A DNA stretch of 51,712 nucleotides from Methylophaga sp. (GTDB taxonomy: Bacteria > Pseudomonadota > Gammaproteobacteria > Nitrosococcales > Methylophagaceae), in contig JALSLH010000052.1 in NCBI GenBank assembly GCA_026988435.1, positions 1 through 51,712 of the forward strand, in the 5' to 3' direction. A program made the position numbers and the translations under genes. Below the pieces are notes generated by a model that was given only the letters and a program-made list of their open reading frames with translations, made no database searches and had not been told where the DNA came from. Shown here piece by piece: positions 30,561 through 38,020 of the stretch (position 1 is the stretch's first letter; every line of letters starts with the position of its first letter).

Positions 30561-31448
30561 ATGGAACTACGGCACTTACGCTATTTCAAAGTGGTCGCAG
30601 AATTACAACACTTTCATAAAGCATCTGAAAAATTACATATCACCCAACCAGCATTGTCTAGCCAAATAAAGCAATTAGAAGAAGAGTTAGGCTCAAAGCT
30701 ATTTGAGCGTGTTGGACGCGGTGTAAAAATATCAGAAAGCGGAGAGCTTGTTTTATCTTCGGCAATACGAATATTAAATGAGGTAGAGCTACTAAAAGAA
30801 TCCGTGTCTGACTTAGTGTCAGGGGAAACGGGAACGCTTAAAATTGGCGTATTACAGTCTATAAACTCACTCTATTTACGCAGTCTTGTTGTTGAATTTG
30901 ATCGTAACAACCCAAATGTTTCATTACAAATTGAAGAGTTGACCAACCACAATATTGAGAAAAAAGTAGCCCGAGGCGATCTCGATATCGGCATTGGTTT
31001 TATTTTAAATAAAGACTACCCCGATATTGAATTTGAAAAATTATTTGATGAAAAGTGGAAACTTATAATTTCACCAGCCCATGCTGATCTTGCCAACGCC
31101 ATCATGTCTGGCCAATCTCATCACCTAAAAGCCGTTCTACTTTCAGACTATTTTGAAACCCGAAAAATAGTCGACAAGTATTTTTCTGATAACAATATAA
31201 AGTATGCCAATGTGACAGAGGTAAATACGATATCTTCTATTCTTGATCTAGTCGAAGGTGGTGGATCGTTTAGTATTCTCCCCGAAGCTTTTTCAGCATT
31301 AAAAGCGCAATATAGATTAGAAATAGTAGAGCTTAACCCGCAGCTACCTCCACGCACAATTGGGCTGCTAGTGACTAAAAACAGAAAGCAAAAAAGAACA
31401 GTAGAAAAATTTTGTGATTTAGTTAGAGCACAACTTTCTTCTGCATAA
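30561..31448 (+). CDS. LysR-family transcriptional regulator
   Basis: The 295-aa protein has the LysR helix-turn-helix at residues 1-60 (MELRHLRYFKVVAELQHFHK, then LHITQPALSSQIKQLEEELG). A periplasmic-binding-like effector domain follows, with TGTLKIGVLQS near 92 and EGGGSFSILPEAF near 232. It is divergent from the DapA-family lyase and shares its promoter region, so the lyase is the probable target. The effector is unknown. Its stop is 19 bp from the convergent mxaK-like gene. Confidence 0.92.
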   Translation: MELRHLRYFKVVAELQHFHKASEKLHITQPALSSQIKQLEEELGSKLFERVGRGVKISESGELVLSSAIRILNEVELLKESVSDLVSGETGTLKIGVLQSINSLYLRSLVVEFDRNNPNVSLQIEELTNHNIEKKVARGDLDIGIGFILNKDYPDIEFEKLFDEKWKLIISPAHADLANAIMSGQSHHLKAVLLSDYFETRKIVDKYFSDNNIKYANVTEVNTISSILDLVEGGGSFSILPEAFSALKAQYRLEIVELNPQLPPRTIGLLVTKNRKQKRTVEKFCDLVRAQLSSA

Positions 31449-31467
31449 TCTCACGAGAACGGCTCAC

Positions 31468-31998
31468 TCATGGTAAGTCGACTTTAAACCCGACAATCCG
31501 GACATCTTTACGTTGACTGATAACTTTTTTAAACTCAGATTTTTGGACAGGCTCTTCTGGCACCATTAATAACGCAACTTCTAAATTAAACCGTGCATTC
31601 CAATTAGATGAATCGAGTAATAAACTATTTCTGTAATCTTGCTTTGCCAGTGCAATATACGAAAGTCTAGAATCATTTTCACCTGCTCTCTGTGCCAGCT
31701 TAAGATAAATATTCGCGCGATTATAATAAGCGACAGCCTCTAACTCTTTATCATTCGTATTTGTTACTTTTAGAAAACGCTCTAATGCCTTACGGTTCTC
31801 TCCTTGCTTTGCATCATTAAAAGCCTGAGAAAATTGTGCCTTCAAGTGAGAAGGTATATCCTCCCCCTGTGTAAAATCACTGCCAATAAATTTATTTATT
31901 TTTTGGGTTTCCATTAGCAATAATCCTGCTTGACCTGCCATGACTATACTTATGAGGGCAATAGCCGACAACACATAAAATGGTGCCTCTTTATTCAT
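31468..31998 (-). CDS. MxaK-like protein, second copy
   Basis: The 176-aa protein is a paralogue of the MxaK-like protein at 24918-25457. It shares the N-terminal membrane helix, the KINKFI and QGENRKALERF segments, and the tail AKQDYRNSLLLDSSNWNARF then MVPEEP and VGFKVDLP. It overlaps its mxaC-like neighbour by 8 bp, exactly as in the first cluster. No mxaL copy follows it; the convergent LysR gene ends there. Confidence 0.82.
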   Translation of the reverse strand: MNKEAPFYVLSAIALISIVMAGQAGLLLMETQKINKFIGSDFTQGEDIPSHLKAQFSQAFNDAKQGENRKALERFLKVTNTNDKELEAVAYYNRANIYLKLAQRAGENDSRLSYIALAKQDYRNSLLLDSSNWNARFNLEVALLMVPEEPVQKSEFKKVISQRKDVRIVGFKVDLP

Positions 31999-33007
31999 AT
32001 GCTCGCCTTACACCCCATGCCGTATAAAACCGAGCTAAGGTCAAAAGCAGAAGCGCAATTAAGGCCGCAAGATAAAAAGGCTTAGTCATGTCTTTTCGAG
32101 GAAGTGTATCTTCAACAATTAACGTTTGATATTGTTGCTGATCAATGGCATTAATTGCTTGTGAAAACGATTTTACTGATTCAATTTCAAAGGATCGATA
32201 CGGGATACCTATAGATTTAAAAAACGCATGCAGTTTTCTTTCAGGAGTGTCCGTCCATCGCGGATTATCTCCCGCCGCCTCATCCAGTGTCATTCCTGTT
32301 ACCGAACGCATATATAACCAATACAATGAGATATTCTCACGTCGGTAAGTCTCTGTTATTTTAAATTTGGCTTCGGCACTTAACTCGCGGCCACCATCGG
32401 AGACCAATAATACTATTCGTGAGCCGCGATACGTTTGATCTTTATACATCTCTGCTGCACGGATTAATGCCCGAGAAATATTGGTCTCAGATAATCCTTT
32501 GCCTAATGCATTCGCATTAATGGTAGCCCGAATCGCTTCTTTGTTATACGTCAACGGTAAAATGCCTACCGCCTTATCACTAAATAAAACAAAACCAAAA
32601 CGATCATCTGGTCGTTTATCTACAAACTCGAGTAAATATTTTTTAGCAACGCGACGTTTACTGTCAGATTTGCCCACACTTGCCATCAATAACTGCCCTT
32701 TAATAGCAAAGGCATCATCCATACTACGACTGCGATCAACCAGTATAACGACCTCTGAACCCTCGCCAACACGCTCTACTTTTTGCTCTGCAATATAAGG
32801 CTTGGCAAGCGCTAAAAGTAGACAAGCCATTACCACTGAAGCCAAAAGCTTTAATGTCGCACCAATCAATTTAGATAAAGGATCAATAGGTACAAAATGA
32901 CTCCATACCACTGTTTTCTCTTGGCTCTGCCTAAACCAAGGTAATAGCACAAGTGGCAGCAGAAATAGCACCCAAGCTGCACCCCATTGTAAGTCAAAAA
33001 GCATCAT
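31991..33007 (-). CDS. MxaC-like VWA-domain protein, second copy
   Basis: The 338-aa protein is a paralogue of the MxaC-like protein at 25450-26469, with near-identical stretches such as VVILVDRSRSMDD, NRFGFVLFSDK-type DRFGFVLFSDKAV, NALGKGLSETNI and ARFYTAWGVRRAYE. It has two N-terminal and one C-terminal membrane helices and an intact MIDAS. No mxaR, S or A copy lies upstream; a 22-codon ORF and then a divergent kinase gene are there. It may interact with the first cluster's MxaR/MxaS or serve a second dehydrogenase. Confidence 0.86.
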   Translation of the reverse strand: MMLFDLQWGAAWVLFLLPLVLLPWFRQSQEKTVVWSHFVPIDPLSKLIGATLKLLASVVMACLLLALAKPYIAEQKVERVGEGSEVVILVDRSRSMDDAFAIKGQLLMASVGKSDSKRRVAKKYLLEFVDKRPDDRFGFVLFSDKAVGILPLTYNKEAIRATINANALGKGLSETNISRALIRAAEMYKDQTYRGSRIVLLVSDGGRELSAEAKFKITETYRRENISLYWLYMRSVTGMTLDEAAGDNPRWTDTPERKLHAFFKSIGIPYRSFEIESVKSFSQAINAIDQQQYQTLIVEDTLPRKDMTKPFYLAALIALLLLTLARFYTAWGVRRAYE

Positions 33008-33014
33008 ATTATTA

Positions 33015-33083
33015 TCAATGAATTATACTGCCAAATAGTAATGCCATTGCTGTCGCGACACCACCTATTAATAATATTTCCAT
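33015..33083 (-). CDS. Possible 22-aa single-helix membrane peptide
   Basis: A 22-codon frame reads MEILLIGGVATAMALLFGSI then IH and stops 7 bp before the mxaC-like start. GGGGA lies about 8 nt upstream of its ATG. Almost all residues are hydrophobic, so it would be one short membrane helix. Its position suggests translational coupling with the mxaC-like gene. Small size makes chance likely; there is no recognised family. Confidence 0.35.
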   Translation of the reverse strand: MEILLIGGVATAMALLFGSIIH

Positions 33084-33359
33084 TTGTTGATTCCCCAGTT
33101 AAATTAAAGGCACATCATATCTTGCTTGTTAGTCATAATAACCTCAAATATGCCTAACAAACTCGGGCAATTTTCCCTGTGCTATTATCTTGTCTGTTAA
33201 ACCCTGCATTAAAGTCATAAACTAAGCGAGACCTATGTACGAGTCGTCTTTTCTGCCATGCCTGCGTTAAAAATAGTTTCAAAATGCTCATTTACACCAG
33301 TAAACGGCACTTTTTCAACTCGTGCAAAGATCTCTAAGTGAAATTATTAATGATATTTT
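33084..33359. promoter_or_regulatory. Divergent promoter region between the second mxaC copy and the kinase gene
   Basis: There is no further gene in this 276-bp stretch. It must hold the promoters of the leftward mxaC-K copy and the rightward kinase-regulator pair. I see no clear consensus promoter or operator. The kinase start also lacks a good ribosome site. Confidence 0.4.
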
Positions 33360-34706
33360 ATGAACCTAAAACGACAACTTTTATATAGAATCTTATTCAT
33401 TGCTATTATTTGCTTAGCAGCAAGTGCTCTGTATGTGCTTTATCAAACCAAGCAACAGGCCATCTCTGAAGCTACTTTCACAGCTAATAGCATTGAAAAG
33501 CAAATGAATGCGCAATTATTACAAATGTTTAGCCGCTATGAGTCTTCTGACTCTTTCCCTAACACCGATCTTTGGCCAGATATTAATGGTTTGTCGGGTT
33601 TATGCATCCAATTTTTATCACTCTCTGAAAACCGACAGCGTAAATTATGTAATCAAACTATAACAACAAAGCAAACTTGGCCTAATTGGTTTGGATCCTT
33701 ATATCAGCAGTTTTTTGCACCCAACTTCGAAGTCAAAAAAAATATCTACTTCAATGCACTTGCCTATGGTTCAATCTTAGTGTCGCTGAACCCACATATT
33801 CAGACCGCACGAGCATGGAATAATCTACAAGCTGTTATTGGTGTTTTATTTGCCAGTATTTTAGCCGTCTGTTTGCTTGCTTATTTCACCATCAATAGAA
33901 TGCTACAACCTGCTCAACTGATTGTTACCGGCCTTGAAAAGATGCGTAACGGACAACTTGATACACGCCTCCCCGCCTTTGCTATTAAAGAATGGAAACA
34001 AACTAGCGACGCTATCAATCAATTAGCAAAAAGCCAAGAAGACATTATTGTTAATAATAAGCAACTCGCATTAAAATTGCTGAATATTCAGCAAGAAGAA
34101 CACCGCTATATTGCCCGTGAATTACATGATGAATTCGGCCAATGTTTAGCCGGTATTAACGCAATCACCACTTCCATCTATCAAACAGCAAAAATCGACC
34201 ATTCTGAGCTTGCTACTGAAGTGAAAACAATCAGTCCCATCACCCATCATATGATGGATGTATTGAGAAACCTATTAACACGCTTGCGCCCTGTAGATGT
34301 CGATGACTTTGGCTTAAATACAAGTTTACAGAAATTAATAAACACTTGGAATAATCAATCAAAAGGCAAAACAAACTATCAACTTTCGCTCAGTGGCGAG
34401 ACCAATACCTTGCCTGAACCTTTACCCGTCAATATTTACCGCATCGTGCAAGAATGTCTGACCAATATTGCTAAGCATGCTAATGCTAGCAATGCCATTG
34501 TGAAGCTCAACAATCAAAACAAACAAGATATCCAATTAGAAATTACAGATGATGGCCATGCTAAAACAAGTGATTTTGATAAGGCCATTGGCGTAGGATT
34601 ACTGGGTATTAAAGAACGTGTTTCTGCTTTAGGCGGCACACTCACATTAACGCCCAACAACACAGGCGGCTTAACTGTTGCCATTACAATACCCAAGGCC
34701 TTATGA
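33360..34706 (+). CDS. NarL-type sensor histidine kinase (HAMP, HisKA_3)
   Basis: The 448-aa membrane kinase has an N-terminal helix (about residues 9-28), a periplasmic sensor part (about 30-153), a second helix (about 156-178) and a HAMP region (about 180-232). The HisKA_3 box YIARELHDEFGQCLAGINAI contains the phospho-acceptor His256. The HATPase end shows VQECLTNIAKHANAS, ITDDG and GVGLLGIKERVSALGG. Its stop overlaps the response-regulator start by 4 bp. Next to mxa genes it resembles the MoxY/MxaY kinases that control methanol oxidation in other methylotrophs, an assignment from context only. Confidence 0.92.
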   Translation: MNLKRQLLYRILFIAIICLAASALYVLYQTKQQAISEATFTANSIEKQMNAQLLQMFSRYESSDSFPNTDLWPDINGLSGLCIQFLSLSENRQRKLCNQTITTKQTWPNWFGSLYQQFFAPNFEVKKNIYFNALAYGSILVSLNPHIQTARAWNNLQAVIGVLFASILAVCLLAYFTINRMLQPAQLIVTGLEKMRNGQLDTRLPAFAIKEWKQTSDAINQLAKSQEDIIVNNKQLALKLLNIQQEEHRYIARELHDEFGQCLAGINAITTSIYQTAKIDHSELATEVKTISPITHHMMDVLRNLLTRLRPVDVDDFGLNTSLQKLINTWNNQSKGKTNYQLSLSGETNTLPEPLPVNIYRIVQECLTNIAKHANASNAIVKLNNQNKQDIQLEITDDGHAKTSDFDKAIGVGLLGIKERVSALGGTLTLTPNNTGGLTVAITIPKAL

Positions 34707-35356
34707 ACACAATAAAAATTATGCTTGTTGATGATCACGCTATCGTGCGTGAAGGTTATCGGTCATTATTACAAAAACAACAAAACATGTCGGTGATTGC
34801 AGAAGCCAGTGATGGTGCACAAGCCTATTTAAGCTATAAAGAACATAACCCTGATATTGTCATTATGGATATATCCATGCCGGGGCAAGGCGGTTTAGCC
34901 GCTATTACGCGGATCAAACAACTTGATAATACCGCAAAAATCATAGTATTCAGCATGCATCAAAACCCAAGTTTTGCAATGCAAGCAACACGTGCCGGAG
35001 CATTAGCTTATGTCACTAAAAGCAGCGATCCCGAAGTCTTAATTCGAGCCATTTTAGATGTACAACAAAATAAATACACTTTAAGTGCCGATATTGCACA
35101 GGCATTAGCATTAGAAAAATTAGGAACAGATGCTACAGCGTTAGAACAGCTAACCGTACGTGAATTTGAAATATTACGGATGTTAGTCGAAGCGACACCA
35201 ACACAAACTATTGCAGAAACGCTCAATATTAGCCCTAAAACCGTGGCCAATGCGCACTACATTATCAAGAAAAAACTCAATGTTAAAAGTGATATTGAAC
35301 TCACTCACCTTGCCATTAAGATGAATATTATCAATTTGTTAGAGTTGTCGGGTTAG
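34703..35356 (+). CDS. NarL/LuxR-family response regulator
   Basis: The 217-aa regulator has a receiver domain with the acidic pair LVDDH (10-11) and phospho-acceptor Asp56 in DIVIMDISMPG, then AYVTKSSD with the conserved Lys. The C-terminal LuxR-type helix-turn-helix is LTVREFEILRMLVEATPTQT and then NISPKTVANAHYIIKKKLNV. It forms an overlapping pair with the kinase. By context it is comparable to MoxX/MxaX of methylotrophs and could control the adjacent mxaC-K copy and the mxaR operon. Confidence 0.93.
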   Translation: MNTIKIMLVDDHAIVREGYRSLLQKQQNMSVIAEASDGAQAYLSYKEHNPDIVIMDISMPGQGGLAAITRIKQLDNTAKIIVFSMHQNPSFAMQATRAGALAYVTKSSDPEVLIRAILDVQQNKYTLSADIAQALALEKLGTDATALEQLTVREFEILRMLVEATPTQTIAETLNISPKTVANAHYIIKKKLNVKSDIELTHLAIKMNIINLLELSG

Positions 35357-35395
35357 CGGCAAACCCATAAACTTCGGTAGATCTCGCTCAAGTTA

Positions 35396-35424
35396 AAAAT
35401 CAATCGAGTTTGACCCCATTGATT
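35396..35424. repeat. REP-like repeat, left copy flanking the 94-aa ORF
   Basis: AAAATCAATCGAGTTTGACC plus CCATTGATT is itself palindromic at the ends (AAAATCAAT/ATTGATTTT). It is the inverted counterpart of the copy at 35794-35822, which differs at four or so positions. Confidence 0.75.
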
Positions 35425-35490
35425 TTCACCTTCAAGAGTTGTTGTAACATTTCTAAGCAATGCTGCTACATCATCAGAATAATATTCATT

Positions 35491-35775
35491 TTAGAAACGG
35501 CCTTTAAAATCCCTTTTAACTGTCACTCCTCTAGTTAACCTAGAGGGTATAAAATATCCTAGAAAGAACAACAGAATAGTAATTAGCATTAAGGATAGAG
35601 GGATCACCTTCTGAGCAAATGCAATTAATATGAAGACCAGCGGAAGCTGGACTAAGGTGCTTGCATAACAAATATTTCTTAACTTTAGATTTAAATCTTT
35701 CTTGATGTAAAGAACTAAGCCAATAACTATGTTTACACTTGAAAAGCATATCACTATGTAAGCAAGGTAGATCAT
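35491..35775 (-). CDS. Small membrane protein of unknown function
   Basis: The 94-aa protein has an N-terminal helix (about residues 3-23, YLAYIVICFSSVNIVIGLVL), two further hydrophobic segments (about 38-57 and 58-76) and a basic tail (TVKRDFKGRF). A strong ribosome site AAGGAT lies 7 nt before the ATG, which supports a real gene. No family is recognised. It lies alone between two inverted REP-like repeats, between the response regulator and bioA, and looks like an inserted cassette. Confidence 0.65.
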   Translation of the reverse strand: MIYLAYIVICFSSVNIVIGLVLYIKKDLNLKLRNICYASTLVQLPLVFILIAFAQKVIPLSLMLITILLFFLGYFIPSRLTRGVTVKRDFKGRF

Positions 35776-35793
35776 CTACATATCCTTCAGTTT

Positions 35794-35822
35794 AATCAAT
35801 GATGTCAGACTCGATTGATTTT
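35794..35822. repeat. REP-like repeat, right copy flanking the 94-aa ORF
   Basis: AATCAATGATGTCAGACTCG then ATTGATTTT. It is in inverted orientation to the copy at 35396-35424, and its last bases overlap the bioA stop codon (35821-35823). Confidence 0.75.
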
Positions 35823-37116
35823 ATTTTTTCGATAACTGCTCAAGTATCACTCCAATTGCCACTGTCAAACAACTTAAATCATCAGTCTGAATAATAAAAG
35901 GCGGCATTATATAAATCAGGTTTCGAAACGGTCTGATCCACACACCTTGGTCAACAATAAATTTAGGTAACCAGTCCATTTGTTCATCTAGTGGCTGGTG
36001 CAATTCCACCACGCCAATCGCACCTTTTACCCTAACCTCTTTCACTAAGCCCATAGATTGATAAGGCATAAGTTCAGCAATAAGTTGCTGTTCAATCTTC
36101 TTAACCTTTTGTTGCCAGTCTGATTCCAGTAGCACATCAATACTTTCACAAGCCACGCGACAAGCTAATGGGTTCGCCATAAAAGTCGGCCCATGCATTA
36201 ATACACCGCTGCCATCTGCGGCAATACCATGTGCTACTTTATCTGTGCAGAGTGTTGCTGCTAGCGTCATATAACCGCCGGTTAAAGCCTTGCCCAAACA
36301 TAAAATATCGGGATAAATATCCGCTTGTTGATAAGCAAATAAAGTGCCTGTTCGCCCAAAGTTAGTGGCGATTTCATCTAAAATTAATAACACATCATAT
36401 TGGTCGCATAATGCTCGGATTTGGCGTAAATATTCAGGGCAATAGAAACGCATGCCCCCCGCACCTTGTACTAAAGGCTCCACAATTACGGCGGCTAATT
36501 CACCGTGATGCTCGCTGATTAATTGACGAAACTCTGTAATATCACTCTCTTGCCAGTCTTTATCATTCACGCAGCTCGGCGCAGGTGCAAACAAATGTTT
36601 GGCTAAGACAGACTCAAACATATTATGCATGCCATTTTCAGGATCACTCACGGCCATGGCACCAAAGGTATCACCATGATAGGCATTTCTAAATGATAAA
36701 AAGCGTTTCTTTTTTGTTTTTCCTTGCGCGAACCAATATTGAATCGCCATTTTAATGGCTACTTCAACCGCAATTGAACCTGAATCGGCAAAAAATACCT
36801 TTTGTAATGGCTCGGCGGTAATATCAATTAACTTGCGTGCTAAATCTATGGCCGGTTGGTGAGTCAAACCGCCAAACATAACATGCGACATGCTATCGAT
36901 TTGCTGTTTTGCCGCTTGATTTAACCGTGGGTGATTATAGCCATGAATCGTTGACCACCACGATGACATGCCATCAATTATGGTGCGCCCATCCGCTAAG
37001 GTTAAGTGCACTCCTTCAGCTGAAACAACTTCATGGATAATAGATGGATGAGTAACACTAGTGTATGGATGCCAAATATGCTGAGCATCAAATTCTAAAT
37101 TTTCGGTTTGTTTCAT
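35821..37116 (-). CDS. bioA: Adenosylmethionine-8-amino-7-oxononanoate aminotransferase
   Basis: BioA is a PLP enzyme that uses SAM as amino donor to make 7,8-diaminopelargonate in biotin synthesis. BioA signatures are HIWHPYTSVT, DGMSSWWSTIHGYNHP, FRNAYHGDTFGAMAVSDP, LILDEIATNFGRTG and the PLP lysine in LCLGKALTGGYM. It has 431 aa. The other bio genes are not in the window, so it stands apart from a biotin cluster. Its 3' end touches the REP-like repeat. Confidence 0.97.
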   Translation of the reverse strand: MKQTENLEFDAQHIWHPYTSVTHPSIIHEVVSAEGVHLTLADGRTIIDGMSSWWSTIHGYNHPRLNQAAKQQIDSMSHVMFGGLTHQPAIDLARKLIDITAEPLQKVFFADSGSIAVEVAIKMAIQYWFAQGKTKKKRFLSFRNAYHGDTFGAMAVSDPENGMHNMFESVLAKHLFAPAPSCVNDKDWQESDITEFRQLISEHHGELAAVIVEPLVQGAGGMRFYCPEYLRQIRALCDQYDVLLILDEIATNFGRTGTLFAYQQADIYPDILCLGKALTGGYMTLAATLCTDKVAHGIAADGSGVLMHGPTFMANPLACRVACESIDVLLESDWQQKVKKIEQQLIAELMPYQSMGLVKEVRVKGAIGVVELHQPLDEQMDWLPKFIVDQGVWIRPFRNLIYIMPPFIIQTDDLSCLTVAIGVILEQLSKK

Positions 37117-37139
37117 AATGCGATCATCTCAGGCTGAGT

Positions 37140-37409
37140 TATATACCCAAATTACTTGAAGATGCAGATTTCAGAGCTTAGCACGAAGGTCAGAACAAGG
37201 CGCAATGTGAAGGCAATGACTAGTCCTTGCCGAGCATTGTAACGCAGTGCTGGCATTCGTGCTAAGCTCCCGCAGGGCAAGAGGATAAACCATTATCTTC
37301 GTCGTTATAAAACTTAGAATTAGAACGACTAATTCCTGCGTTTTATGCCTAGAATATAATGGCTTCTTCTCTTGCTGAAACCTGCATCTTCAAGTATTTT
37401 GGGTATATA
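37140..37409. repeat. 270-bp palindromic repeat, copy 2 (MITE-like)
   Basis: It has the same length and layout as the copy at 9198-9467. The outer stem is TATATACCCAAATTACTTG... with one mismatch over about 28 bp. The inner stem is TTAGCACGAA with TTCGTGCTAA, and a third stem uses ATAAAAC/GTTTTAT. The stem sequences differ from copy 1 but stay paired. Internal text is shared (GGCGCAATGTGAAGGCAATG, CATTGTAACGC, TTCGTCGTTATAAA). It lies just upstream of bioA. Confidence 0.85.
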
Positions 37410-37567
37410 CCCGTTATCATTCAAATTGCGGTTTTTTAGTACGCATAATGGATGGGCTAACAAGGCATAATAGTGATGTAATAGTTATTCTATTGCTTAC
37501 TATTATAACGCAGGTAGCACATTTAGTATGGGTGCTAAAAATCTGTAATTTGCATGGTCACGGGTAT
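37404..37567. repeat. 164-bp imperfect palindrome sharing an end with copy 2
   Basis: The element runs from TATATACCCGTTATCATTC to GCATGGTCACGGGTAT and can fold on itself over most of its length (for example AATAGTGATGTAATAG against CTATTGCTTACTATT). Its TATATA end is shared with the preceding repeat, so the two elements abut. The interior is unrelated to the 270-bp repeats. Confidence 0.75.
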
Positions 37568-37609
37568 GTTGTAAAAAATTCGCTTAACAATTCAATAACT
37601 GCTATATTA

Positions 37610-37623
37610 TTGATGTAGATCAA
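37610..37623 (+). promoter_or_regulatory. FNR/ANR-type binding site upstream of the first 34-aa peptide
   Basis: TTGATGTAGATCAA is a perfect match to the FNR/ANR consensus TTGAT-N4-ATCAA. Its centre is about 30 bp before the ATG of the peptide at 37647, closer than usual for class II activation. A possible -10 TATTAT lies directly upstream (37605-37610), which would put the box at the transcription start and favour repression. Confidence 0.7.
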
Positions 37624-37646
37624 TTTTTACTAAAAGAGAGAATAGT

Positions 37647-37751
37647 ATGCAAAATTTAGAAACATTTGTTGTTGAAAATTTCCCCTGGTTTATTGTTGGG
37701 TTTTCAGTCTTTTGGGTGTCCCTTATTGCATATGGCCTAATTAACCAATAA
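37647..37751 (+). CDS. 34-aa single-helix membrane peptide, first copy
   Basis: The peptide starts MQNLETFVVENFPWFIVG and ends LIAYGLINQ, with one hydrophobic helix (about residues 13-32). It has a GAGAG ribosome site 6 nt upstream, a perfect FNR-type box in front and a strong terminator behind, so it forms its own transcription unit. It aligns without gaps to the peptide at 37916-38020 with 14 of 34 residues identical, including LE, NF, W23 and YGLI. No family is recognised; single-helix subunits of respiratory oxidases and type I toxins are possibilities. Confidence 0.75.
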   Translation: MQNLETFVVENFPWFIVGFSVFWVSLIAYGLINQ

Positions 37752-37780
37752 GTCTCTACGCTTCCTTAAGAAACTAAAGG

Positions 37781-37803
37781 CCAGTCTTCAGACTGGTTTT
37801 TTT
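37781..37803 (+). terminator. Rho-independent terminator after the first 34-aa peptide
   Basis: CCAGTC-TTCA-GACTGG is followed by seven T residues. It begins 29 bp after the stop codon of the peptide gene and supports its being a separate transcript. Confidence 0.92.
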
Positions 37804-37842
37804 GTGCCTGCCATTCGCGGCTCTCATCAATCATGCAAGTCT

Positions 37843-37856
37843 TTGATCTGGATCAA
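37843..37856 (+). promoter_or_regulatory. FNR/ANR-type binding site upstream of the second 34-aa peptide
   Basis: TTGATCTGGATCAA is a second perfect TTGAT-N4-ATCAA. Its centre is about 66 bp before the ATG at 37916. A TATAGT at 37899-37904 would place the site near -61, a class I activation distance, but the leader would then be only about 5 nt. Confidence 0.7.
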
Positions 37857-37915
37857 TGCCCTTATTTTCATATTAGAGGAAGATGCATTTCAAATCATTA
37901 TAGTTGAGATGCGTT

Positions 37916-38020
37916 ATGGAAAAGCTAGAACATTGGATTATTAATAATTTTACTGCGATTATCTGTAGTTTCGCCGTATCGTGGATTTGTTTAGTTATTT
38001 ACGGCTTAATTATGTCTTGA
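37916..38020 (+). CDS. 34-aa single-helix membrane peptide, second copy
   Basis: The peptide starts MEKLEHWIINNFTAIICSFA and ends LVIYGLIMS. It is the same length as the peptide at 37647-37751 and keeps its pattern (L4-E5, N11-F12, F19, V21, W23, L26, Y29-G30-L31-I32). A weak GAG precedes the ATG by 7 nt. Its last 22 bp overlap the convergent dacB 3' end. No terminator is visible after it. Confidence 0.7.
   Translation: MEKLEHWIINNFTAIICSFAVSWICLVIYGLIMS

Noticed and set aside
30434..30619. 61-codon plus-strand ORF across the LysR promoter
   Set aside because: It overlaps the LysR start and operator region in another frame and lacks supporting features.
35540..35749. Alternative 69-codon frame overlapping the 94-aa membrane protein
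   Set aside because: It overlaps almost fully with a frame that has a strong ribosome site and clear membrane helices.
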